This document shows positions 45,124-52,944 of a stretch of 64,000 nucleotides of DNA, one piece after another. The translations under genes were made by a program, and so were the position numbers. Source of the stretch: JAPOXR01 sp965116115 (GTDB lineage Bacteria > Pseudomonadota > Alphaproteobacteria > Rhodobacterales > Rhodobacteraceae); the NCBI GenBank assembly GCA_965116115.1, contig OZ220486.1, forward strand, positions 2,046,001 through 2,110,000, in the 5' to 3' direction. The notes beneath the pieces were generated by a model that made no database searches, was not told the DNA's origin, and saw only the letters and a program-made list of their open reading frames with translations. Position 1 is the first letter of the stretch. Each line of letters opens with the position of its first letter.

Positions 45124-45156
45124 GTCATATGACGAATAAATAGGCGTCAAATGACG
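45124..45156 (-). promoter_or_regulatory. Twin palindromic operators of the RES/Xre operon
   Basis: GTCATATGAC at 45124-45133 is a perfect palindrome and CGTCAAATGACG at 45145-45156 is palindromic except for its central AA. Their centres are 22 bp apart, two helical turns, so bound dimers would face the same side of the DNA. They lie 8-40 bp upstream of the antitoxin start, as expected for autoregulation. Confidence 0.6.
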
Positions 45157-45457
45157 ATTTGTCAAGACTCACCGTGTCTGTTGCGTGCCCCTCGGATCGA
45201 GCGCCGACCATGGTTTTTAGCTCTATTTGTCGAATGCAGTGCACCAGATGAATATCATCAGACGCGGCCTCCGAACCGGTTGATCCGGCCGGCCGCCGGT
45301 CAGTTTGGCCGATGGCCAATCTACAAAATTACAAAGAGAATCAGGTAAAGATGACCAAGGTTGCAGTACATCTGGTAAAAATGTCTCCCTTAAGGATGAT
45401 CTGAACCGGAATCAACTTTGTCAATGCATGGGATGACATCCAAAGAACCAAGCTTTC

Positions 45458-45718
45458 TCAATAATGGGAGATTGAAAGGTTGCGCGCGGGGGCGAACTCC
45501 CGCAGCGGCAGATTGTCCAGCAGGTCGCCGGCACCGTTACCGTCCGTCAGCAGCATTACGTACCATTCGCTTTCCGGACGGTGGTCGCCGCGCGTCCGGC
45601 TGCCATAGAGCAGCATCGTATGCGCCGCTGGCCACTGCCTGAGGCTCCGCTTGCAAGTGCGCCGCAGCGCTGCCAGTGCCTCCTCGTTGTTGGTCCGCGC
45701 TGACTCCTGCTTTCCCGG
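45458..45718 (-). pseudogene. Degenerate second nucleotidyltransferase domain (tandem copy)
   Basis: Directly after the stop of the MNT-HEPN gene, in the same frame, the sequence reads EEALAALRRTCKRSLRQWPA, then LLYGSRTRGDHRPESEWYVMLLTDG and ends FAPARNLSISHY before TGA. It matches residues ~9-75 of the upstream gene, but the catalytic SDWD has become SEWY, part of the following loop is lost, and there is no start codon. It can only be translated by readthrough or not at all. Confidence 0.8.
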
Positions 45719-46813
45719 TCAGAAGGGCGACGGGCCGTCGCCTTTCGGCTTCGGCGACTCTGAAGTCGGCTGCAGCGTTCGCATGCGGCCGGTGAAGCCT
45801 TCCCAAGACCGGTGCAACTCGTTCGCCTTCTCGTCCATCTCCCGAACCGCTGCCGGCCATCTTCCAGCAGCCATGTGGTATTGGGAGCGGCCTTCGGGCC
45901 ATTCCCGGTTTGGCAACGTCCGTAAACGGGCCGCTGAGAGGCGGGATATCTCCCGTGCGGTCTTGGCCAGATTTCCTGCCAGTTCGGCGATTCGCGCATC
46001 GCCGTCTGCCAGTGCTTCCGCCAGCTCCTCGGCCCAAAGCTCAAGCACGCCGCCGATCCGCCGCACCGCCCGGATCCCGTCGTCGGCGCCGACATCGCCG
46101 ATATAGATGGCGACATGGAGTGCCTTGGTGTCGCCGTTCAGCCGCCGCAGCCGTCCGGCCAGATCAGCGGCTTCGGTGTCGCCAGGCCGCTCGGCCTGCA
46201 GCTGGCCGGCCAGTGCCGCCACGTCGTGCACCGTCCTAGGTGTGACGCCTCGGCGCATCAGCACCGCCTTAGCCAGCCGCTCAGCGGCATCGGCGCTGTC
46301 CGCCATGAATTGCACATACATATTAAAAGCTGCCAGAATGTCGGACACCTCCCGCGCTCTGACACAACAATCTCCCGCCGCGGCCGCCTTGCTGAGAGCG
46401 TTTTGCATGTGCCGTTGCCAGTCTAGGACATCCATTCCGTCCTCCTTGTCCAGATCCGGCCGCGTCCAGTGTCCTGCCAGCAGCACGCTGTCGCGGGCGA
46501 CGCTGCGGTCGAAGCTGCCGGCCAGCACGGTCCGCCGGCGTAGCCTCTCGGCCCCATAAGCGCAGACATTGACCTCGGCACCCCGTTCGGCGGCGAACTC
46601 TTGCAGCGGCAGGCGGTCCGGCAGGCGGCAATCGCCGCTGCCGCCGCCGTCGGTCAGCAGCATCACGTCCCAGTCGCTGCCCGGGCGGTGGTCGCCACGC
46701 GCCCGGCTGCCATAAAGCAGCGCCGCCCGGGCCGTCGGCCACTGCTCAAGACTCCGTTCGCAGGCGCAGCGCAGCTCCTCAAGCGCCTTCTCGTCCTCCG
46801 TCTGGACCGCCAC
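45719..46813 (-). CDS. Single-chain nucleotidyltransferase (MNT)-HEPN protein
   Basis: 364 residues. N-terminal MNT domain: LLYGSRARGDHRPGSDWDVMLL with G35-S36 and D47/D49 as metal ligands; the expected third acidic residue appears as Asn in EVNVCAYG. Residues ~128-205 are helical and resemble a HEPN domain, ending RRGVTPRTVHDVAAL with R188 and H196 like the R-x-H RNase motif. The rest is helical with no recognised domain. GTG start at 46813 has GGGGAGG upstream. MNT and HEPN are usually separate antitoxin and toxin genes; here they seem fused. Alternatively it may be a stand-alone antibiotic-type nucleotidyltransferase with a helical tail. Confidence 0.75.
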   Translation of the reverse strand: MAVQTEDEKALEELRCACERSLEQWPTARAALLYGSRARGDHRPGSDWDVMLLTDGGGSGDCRLPDRLPLQEFAAERGAEVNVCAYGAERLRRRTVLAGSFDRSVARDSVLLAGHWTRPDLDKEDGMDVLDWQRHMQNALSKAAAAGDCCVRAREVSDILAAFNMYVQFMADSADAAERLAKAVLMRRGVTPRTVHDVAALAGQLQAERPGDTEAADLAGRLRRLNGDTKALHVAIYIGDVGADDGIRAVRRIGGVLELWAEELAEALADGDARIAELAGNLAKTAREISRLSAARLRTLPNREWPEGRSQYHMAAGRWPAAVREMDEKANELHRSWEGFTGRMRTLQPTSESPKPKGDGPSPF

Positions 46814-46828
46814 CGCTGGTTCCTCCCC

Positions 46829-47589
46829 TTACTCCGCCGGCAGCCGCAGGCTCTCGGGCGTGATGCCGTTGAGTATGGTGATTTCGGGCCAACGGGCCTG
46901 GGTGCCCAGTGCCACAGTGTTCCGCAGCAGCCAATTCTGTTTGCGGAAGTCACAGGCAGTTTTCTGCGGACCATTGCAGTCGTGCGCCCGAGAGCGCAGC
47001 GACAGGTCGGCTCCGAGCTCTAGGAGTGCCTTGACCATGCGCGGCGTGCTCTCCTTTTCCGTCCGCATCAGCGCTTTGACGCCGTTATGGCTGTGACTGT
47101 CGATCCTAGCCCCGTACCGGACGAGCAGACGCAGCGTCTCTGGATCGGCGGCATGCGCCGCCACAACCATGAAGAGCGTTTGGTTGTGGTTTTTGAGTGC
47201 GTCGACGGATGTCCAGCAGCACCGCCATGACATCGCGGTTGTCGAGCTTGACCGACTGTTGCCGGGCGGTGTTGCCGTATATGTCGCGGGCGGCCGTGTC
47301 GGCACCGAGCCGCTGCAGCACTTGGACGGCCCCACCGCGCAGGTGTGATGTGTCGCCGTCTCGCCATCGCTGGTTTCAACTGCTCGGTTCGGATCGGCAT
47401 CCAGTTCGTCGAATAGCGCCCGGTTGGCAGCGGGTTCGCAGACATAAGCAGCGACCAGGCTTTTGGCAGCAGCGTCTTCGGGTCGGCGCAGCGATAGAAG
47501 GCCAGCAAGTTGTCGCGGTTAGCCCGGTTAGTCTTGTGAAAGGAATTGCCGTAGACGGCAGTGCAGCCTGCCGTGATGAATGCCGCCAT
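46829..47589 (-). pseudogene. Ankyrin-repeat protein, broken by frameshifts
   Basis: Pieces in three minus-strand frames join into one protein: MAAFITAGCTAVYGNSFHK with a short exported-looking start, then VLQRLGADTAARDIYGNTA (about 47260-47320), then LRLLVRYGARIDSHSHNGVKALM and MVKALLELGADLSLRSRAHD in the last frame, ending at 46829. These are ankyrin repeats. At least two frameshifts are needed. It lies 15 bp upstream of the MNT-HEPN gene and may once have been co-transcribed with it. Confidence 0.72.
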
Positions 47590-47679
47590 CCTCGTCTCCT
47601 GCCCGGTCACTGGGCTAAGGCCATTGATGCGCCGACGCTGGTTCGCCGGCGGGAATGCGGTTCTGGGACGGCCAAGGGA

Positions 47680-47955
47680 TCAACCTCGACATGTTAGAAG
47701 CTCTCTGGCAATGGTGCCGACCAGCGCATTGTAAATCGGATTGAGCAGATTGTCGAGATCCCGCCCCCTGCCGCAGTTGGCGCATACGGAGACTGACACC
47801 GTTCCGGTGATCATCGGCCGCGGATACCATTCGGCGCGGATCGCCCATGCCGCTTTGTTAAACCAAGCCTTGTAGGAGCAGGACCGCCAGCAGGGGCCGT
47901 GGAAGCGGCAGTTGATACTGATCGGAAGGCACAGCTCGAATGCGACCGGGCCACA
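47680..47955 (-). pseudogene. RusA-like Holliday-junction resolvase remnant
   Basis: A minus-strand frame without a start codon reads FELCLPISINCRFHGP, WFNKAAWAIRAEWYPRPMIT and RGRDLDNLLNPIYNALVGTI. The RDLDN-x-x-x-P pattern is the metal-binding core of RusA-type phage resolvases. The C-terminal acidic segment is lost. Probably a prophage relic; the similarity is short. Confidence 0.5.
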
Positions 47956-48036
47956 GCGCGTGTCATGTCCCGTCCTCCCCGCTTTTTGTCCGTCAGTTCC
48001 TCCATTCGGCTACGCATGACCGCTCTGTCGCGGTGT

Positions 48037-48192
48037 TCATGCCGGTTTTCTACGGGTCGCAGCCGGAGTGCCGTTCGCTTTCTTCGCGGGTGCCGCGTTC
48101 CGGCAGCTGTTCATATGGAGCCGCAGGGCAGCGTTGATGCGGGTCTGGTAGCCGCGCCCGTCAGCCTTGAAGAATTCAATGATGTCGGGGTC
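48037..48192 (-). pseudogene. BrnA-type antitoxin, 3' fragment cut by IS5
   Basis: The minus strand reads LDPDIIEFFKADGRGYQTRI then NAALRLHM and a basic tail, matching the C-terminal DNA-binding end of BrnA antitoxins. Its 5' part is replaced by the left end of IS5 copy 2 at 48195, and no BrnT toxin gene is found on the far side. The pair was probably destroyed by insertion and deletion. Confidence 0.7.
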
Positions 48193-48277
48193 TAGGTTGT
48201 GTACCCAAAAATTTGACATGCTGAGCCGTTTGCGGCACAGTGCCGCGCGACCAGCGGTGAGAATGGTCAAAGGAGAT

Positions 48278-48480
48278 GGCTCAATTTACAAATCGTATGC
48301 ATCCATACTGTAATGTATTTATATACAAGGGGATAGATGTCATAGATCACAAGCGGTTTTGCCAGATACTTCGACAATTATTCTGCAGTATTATCAGTAT
48401 GTTGGGCTGAAAAACGCCTCCTCCCGCACATTTTTTCTGCGGGAACCGAAAGGCCGTGCATACGATTTGTGAATTGAGCC
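48278..48480. mobile_element. 203-bp miniature transposon (MITE 1) inside IS5 copy 2
   Basis: Terminal inverted repeats of 24 bp, beginning GGCTCAATTTACAAATCG at 48278 and ending at 48480, with one mismatch. It is flanked by the perfect direct repeat AAGGAGAT (48270-48277 and 48481-48488). Copy 1 of the host IS has a single AAGGAGAT at the matching place, so this is the target duplication. An 8-bp duplication fits IS1595-type transposition. No coding capacity. Confidence 0.92.
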
Positions 48481-48493
48481 AAGGAGATTTGAA

Positions 48494-49189
48494 ATGATCG
48501 GCAGCCGGCATGACATGACGAACAAGCAACAGCAGCGGATGGAGCATGTGATGCCGAAAGGTCTGCCCGGGCCGCCGCGCAAGGACGACCGCAAGGTAAC
48601 AGCCAGCATATGCTTCGTGCTGCGCACCGGCATGCCATGGCGGGATCTGCCCGAGCGTTACGGGCCTTACACGACCTATCATAACCGTTTTAACCGCTGG
48701 AGCAAGTCGGGCCGCCGGCAGAAGATTCTTGATGATCTTCAACGGCTTGAAGAAGCCGCGGACGAAAAAGACGACGGCGATCCGGCACCGCGGAGCCGGA
48801 TGATCGACTCGTCGTCGATCCGCGCTCACCGCTGTGCGGCCGGGTCGCGCAAGGACGGCGAGCCGCAGGAGATCGGGCGCTCCCGGGGCGGCCAGCTGAC
48901 GAAGATCCATGCCATGGTCGACGGCAAGGGCGGGCTGCGCCGCATGCGCTTATCGCCCGGGCAGGCCGCCGACTGCGCCGAGGCGGCGGCGCTTCTTGAC
49001 GGCCTTGAAGCCGGCTGCGTCCTGATCGCCGATGAGGCTTACGATGCCGAGGCCGTTCTCAAGCGGGCGGCGGAAGCAGGCTGCCGGGCCGCCATTCCGT
49101 CGAAGTCGAACCGCAGGCGGCAGCGGCCGCTGGATAAAGCCGTCTATGCGAAGCGTGATGTCATTGAGCGTTTCTTCGGAAGAATCAAG
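48494..49189 (+). pseudogene. IS5-family transposase, C-terminus replaced
   Basis: Matches the copy-1 transposase through DDE residues (MIDSSSIRAH, LIADEAYD with Lys changed to Glu, and DVIERFFGRIK) but then runs into unrelated sequence from another IS remnant, losing the basic C-terminal helix. A frame stays open to 49333 with foreign content. Probably inactive. Confidence 0.85.
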
Positions 49190-49206
49190 CCTCGCGCCGA
49201 GCAACC

Positions 49207-49358
49207 CCTGTGGATAACTCCTTATGGAATTATCCTTGGTTTGATTCATATGAGGAGTTCCGCGCGATCGCGACGCGGTATGACAAGACCGATGCCAGCT
49301 TCGCGGCGGCGATCTATCTGGTCGCCGGTCTGATAGCGGCAAAATTATTGTCCACAGG
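49207..49358 (+). mobile_element. Short deletion derivative of a different IS5-family element
   Basis: Inverted ends CCTGTGGATAA (49207-49217) and TTGTCCACAGG (49348-49358) match at 10 of 11 positions. Inside, EEFRAIATRYDKTDASFAAA is the C-terminal motif of another IS5 transposase, preceded by a 29-bp stretch (49227-49255) found inverted at 52572-52600. Internal sequence has been deleted. Confidence 0.65.
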
Positions 49359-50103
49359 CCCTTGTGAGCTGTTCAGTATCCTGAGTGCTTTTGTCACCCA
49401 AGCCCAAGGCTTGCGCTACGGCCCGTAATCTTTCCAAGCTGTTGAGAAGGTGCGCGTGCATGCATTCCCGTGCCGCATCCGGGTTCTGCTGTTCGATTGA
49501 GACGACAACGGCTTCGTGCTCTTCATGGATCTGGCTGTAGTATTCGTCTTTCAATTCCTGCCTTACCAAGCGCCCAAGCCGGAAGCGGGGCACGATGATC
49601 GGCTGAAGGAATTGCAGGAAACGGTGATAATATACATTATCGGCGGCTTTGGCGATGGCAAGATGAAACGGATAATCATAGTGAACTTCTATATTGTCAG
49701 GATCTTGATGCATCGCATCGATCTTTTCCATAAGCTGCCGGATTTCAACGGCTTCGTCTTCGGTTCTGTTTTTTGCGCATGATGCGGCGGCTTACGCCTC
49801 GACACACATGCGCAATTCAAGCAGGGCGATAGTATCGGGCAGGGTCTTCGAGCCGGCGATGTCAATTTTGAACTTCCCGGCATGCGGATGTTCTGCGACG
49901 AACATGCCCCGTCCTTGGATCGAAACAAGCAGACCTTCAGAGCGCAACCGGGCAATTGATTCTCGGACGACCGTGCAGCTTACTTCATACTGGCCGCAAA
50001 GTTCCAACTCTGTCGGGAGGCGTTCGCCGGGTTTCAGAATCCCGTCCAGAATTTTCTGAGATATGTCTTCCGCCGTCAAGCCGCCTGATTCGTCGCTCTG
50101 CAA
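49345..50103 (-). pseudogene. GntR/FCD-family regulator split by one in-frame stop
   Basis: The N-terminal part (49792-50103) has the winged-helix region ILDGILKPGERLPTELELCGQYEVS and VVRESIARLRSEGLLVSIQGRGMFV. The C-terminal part (49345-49731 and beyond) has the FCD ligand domain with FHLAIAKAADN and IHEEHEAVVVSIEQQNPDAA. Both are in the same frame, separated only by TAA at 49792-49794 where a GAA (Glu) codon is likely ancestral. The last codons overlap the IS remnant end. A loss-of-function regulator, unless the stop is read through. Confidence 0.85.
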
Positions 50104-50363
50104 CCCGCTGCGCAGCAGTCATCAACCTTGTAAACGGCTTATGCGCAGCTTGGCTAGTAGTCTGACACAGCGGGAATGATGATAATCGGTGTGCGGCGGA
50201 CGTTCTGATTCCCGGCTGCAGCCTCTCCGTTAAAATCATGGTAACGGCTTCAGTCTGAACTAAAGACAAATGCCGTCGGCCAGGCATTTCAGCCGGATTC
50301 TGAGCAGGAATCCGACAGCTGCCGCCTGTTTCGCGCCGCCGGCGATTCAAGAGGCGGGAAGCT

Positions 50364-50736
50364 ATGACGGATCAGCAGGAACAAACCGGACGTAAGATAC
50401 AGCATGTGCGGCTCGAAGATCATGAAAGGGCTGAATCAGCGCAGATCGTCTCATCCGGCCGGGGTTCGGCCGAGCGGCGGCGGGCGCATGTTCTTCTTCT
50501 CACGGATGAGAACCGGGAGAGCGGCGGGCGCACTGATGCCGACGCCGCCGATTCCGTCGGGGTCGGCACGGCGACGGTCGAGCGGCTCCGCCGGCGTTTC
50601 GTCGAGGAGGGTACAGCGGCTTCATGCGCAGGCCGCAGTTGAACCGCGCTCCTCCGAAGCTTGACGGCGAGGGCGAGGCGAAGCTGACGATGATCGCCGG
50701 TTCGGAACCTCCCGAAGGGCGTTCCTCACAGCCGCC
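50364..50736 (+). pseudogene. IS630-family transposase, N-terminal fragment
   Basis: 50364-50642 reads a helix-turn-helix start: VRLEDHERAESAQIVSSGRG, RRRAHVLLLTDENRESGG, VGVGTATVERLRRRFVEEG. After a frameshift, LDGEGEAKLTMIAGSEPPEG continues the family pattern to about 50736. The catalytic domain is absent here. A C-terminal fragment of the same family lies on the minus strand at 59757-60115. Confidence 0.75.
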
Positions 50737-51188
50737 GGCCCTGCGCGGATCCGATGCTGTCTCTTCCCCTGACACCCATCGAAGCCGTCCCGGTCAGCGG
50801 ACTTTTCTCCCGACAAGTCTCTCATGCCGCTGCTTGACTGACTCAGCCAAGCCTGGAACCCTCTGTCCGGGCAGCGGTCTCCACCTCGTCTATCAGATCG
50901 CAGCCCCTCCGAACCCGGAAAACGGGTCAGATAATCATGCGTCAGGTCAGGAAGTCTGATATGATTCCACCGTTTCGAGTGCCAAAAGTTACTTCGACAC
51001 GCTAATGGATATATTCACGGAAGCGGATACGCCGTGACAGGTGACTTTCTTCCGTCGCCCAACCTTCGGGCGGGAAATCGCCGAACCCGGCGCCTTCGGG
51101 CAAACCCGGTCGGGAACACTCGGAGGATGTCAGAATATCCATGATGAGCTGCAAGAGCGAACCTAAAAAACGGTTTTGGGATTAGCCA
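50737..51188. other. Gene-free stretch before the EamA transporter
   Basis: About 450 bp without a recognisable gene. Some of it may be decayed IS630 sequence. The 3' part should include the promoter of the transporter gene. Confidence 0.35.
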
Positions 51189-52031
51189 ATGCAGACTCAT
51201 GTCTTCCTGGCAATCCTCGTTGCGGCATTCCTTCACGCGGGCTGGAACTCTATCGTCAAACTGAACGTGGACCGCCGCTCTTCGGTGTTGCTGCTTGTCA
51301 TGGTTCAGGCATTGGCTGCATTATCGATACTGCCGTTTGTGCAGGAACCCGCAAGCTCCGCTTACGGCTGGATTGCGGCGGCCGCGGTGCTTCACACCGG
51401 CTACAATGTATTCCTGATCGAAGCCTACACCAGAGTGGACCTAAGCCAAGCCTACCCTCTGGCAAGAGGTGCCGCCCCGCTTCTCGTGACGGTTTTCTCC
51501 GTGTCGGTGTTGGGACAGACGTTCAGCGTCGGCAGCCTTCTCGGAATAGGCATGATATCCACCGGTATGTTCGTGATGGCCCTAAGGGGCCATATCCATC
51601 AAATCAATGGGACAGCACTGTTCTTTGTGATCGGAACCGCTGGTTTCACGGCAAGTTACACCTTGGTCGACGGCATCGGGGCGCGCATTGCGGGAACCCC
51701 GTCCGGCTACATACTTTGGATGATGGTTGGCAACGCCCTCGGGATGATCGCGTACGCCTTAGTCACAAGAGGGTCGGCAGCCTTTGCCGGACTGAAACCG
51801 GCGTGGAAAACCGGCACCGCCGCCGGTCTGATGTCTTTAGGATCGTACTGGATCGCTGTTTGGGCATTTACAAAAGCTCCCATCGCCCTCGTCGCCTCGC
51901 TTCGTGAGTCCGGCATATTGTTTGCAATACTCATTTCAGCATTTCTCTTGAGTGAAAACGTGAACCGGTGGAGATGGATAGCCGGCTGCGCGATTTTCTG
52001 CGGAGTCATTCTAATCAAGGTGCCCATTTGA
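51189..52031 (+). CDS. EamA/DMT-superfamily transporter
   Basis: 280 residues, ten hydrophobic spans as two EamA repeats (about 1-135 and 145-280). AAFLHAGWNSIVKLNVDRRS and EAYTRVDLSQAYPLARGAAPLL in the first half, and WIAVWAFTKAPIALVASLRESGILFAILIS in the second are typical of the drug/metabolite exporter group. Substrate unknown. Flanked by transposon remnants on both sides, so it belongs to the accessory region. Confidence 0.88.
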   Translation: MQTHVFLAILVAAFLHAGWNSIVKLNVDRRSSVLLLVMVQALAALSILPFVQEPASSAYGWIAAAAVLHTGYNVFLIEAYTRVDLSQAYPLARGAAPLLVTVFSVSVLGQTFSVGSLLGIGMISTGMFVMALRGHIHQINGTALFFVIGTAGFTASYTLVDGIGARIAGTPSGYILWMMVGNALGMIAYALVTRGSAAFAGLKPAWKTGTAAGLMSLGSYWIAVWAFTKAPIALVASLRESGILFAILISAFLLSENVNRWRWIAGCAIFCGVILIKVPI

Positions 52032-52249
52032 CTTCAAGTCACATCGTCTTGATTGCAGGCCGCGATTTGGTTGGTTCCGGATACTCTGGAACGTATCCTG
52101 CATCGCGGATGGCCGGTTCAATTCCCTTTTTGCAGACCTCGTTCATACATTCTCCGAACCACATCGCGACAAAGGTCTTGGTTGAGGATGACATCGGATA
52201 TATCGTGGGATTCGGCGAGCGTCTCCCATACGAAGCATTCCATGGTTCT

Positions 52250-52600
52250 TTCGTTCATGTGCCAGTGCCTGTTGACAGCCAAGTGGCCGCGATCACGCGG
52301 AACTCCCCGGGTTCCGCAAGCAAATTCTTTATACGGTAACGCCGACGATACAATTCCCGATCATACTTTCGGATCCGTTTGCACTTCTTCCGCGAAAGAA
52401 TCACCACCTCGGCACCGTGTCCATCAAGATCCTTGAGCACCGATCAACATCGAACGCCTTGTCCCCGCTTAAGGCCCAGAAGGAAAGACGCCCGAGAGCC
52501 GTCGCACACCGATAAGACCGTCCGTTTGCCCCGGCAGGCTTTGGAGCCGCGCACGTCCGCAATTGCGACGACCTCATATGAATCAAACCAAGGATAATTC
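52250..52600 (-). pseudogene. IS5-type transposase remnant
   Basis: Minus-strand frames carry FDSYEVVAIADVRGSKACRG, then after stops and shifts LKDLDGHGAEVVILSRKKCK, KYDRELYRRRYRIKNLLAEP and EFRVIAAT, the order seen in IS5 transposase catalytic domains. Several frame breaks. Its 5' side is cut by the miniature element at 52603. The 29 bp at 52572-52600 recurs inverted at 49227-49255. Confidence 0.65.
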
Positions 52601-52602
52601 GA

Positions 52603-52845
52603 GGCTCAGTTTACAAATCGTATGCACGGCCTTTCGGTTGCGGCGATAAGAAACGCACGGGAGAGACATTCTCCAGTTCAGCACGCTGAAACCATCACAG
52701 GTAATTGTCGAGATATTCGGCGGAAACGCCGCGGGGCCGGCGCAGCAACATATTCAAGCAGCCGCAGCCGCTGTTAACCGCTTGGATACGGAAGGCGTTA
52801 TGAAAACGGGCATGCAATGAGCGCATACGATTTGTAAACTGAGCC
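52603..52845. mobile_element. 243-bp miniature transposon (MITE 2) with transposase residue
   Basis: Perfect 23-bp inverted ends (52603-52625 and 52823-52845) that begin GGCTCAGTTTACAAATCG, almost the same as MITE 1. The inner end sequence ACCGAAAGGCCGTGCATACG is shared with the right end of MITE 1. The interior, on the minus strand, reads FHNAFRIQAVNSGCGCLNML and RRPRGVSAEYLDNYL, resembling the tail of IS1595-type transposases. No matching 8-bp target duplication flanks it, which suggests later rearrangement. Confidence 0.85.
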
Positions 52846-52910
52846 AATACTAATGCGTTGCGGCAGGAGCAGCCCTGCATGCACGCGCTGTATCCAGAAA
52901 AAACCAAGCC

Positions 52911-52944
52911 TTGACTCCATATTATAAAAGTATATTATCATATT
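52911..52944 (+). promoter_or_regulatory. AT-rich promoter/operator immediately before iclR-type gene
   Basis: TTGACT at 52911-52916 is followed by ATATTATAAAAGTATATTAT and continues AT-rich up to the ATG at 52945, with no ribosome site. A -10 within 52931-52941 would put the transcript start at or next to the ATG, that is a leaderless message. The dyad-like AT tract could also be the regulator's own operator. Confidence 0.4.

Larger units (their letters stand above)
48195..49189 (+). mobile_element. IS5-family element copy 2, right end lost
   Basis: The left end GGTTGTGTACCCAAAA and the next ~75 bp match copy 1 at 7314, and the transposase frame matches up to 49189, where sequence identity stops abruptly. 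The right inverted end is missing. A 203-bp miniature element sits inside, just before the transposase start. It has interrupted a BrnA-type gene. Confidence 0.85.
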
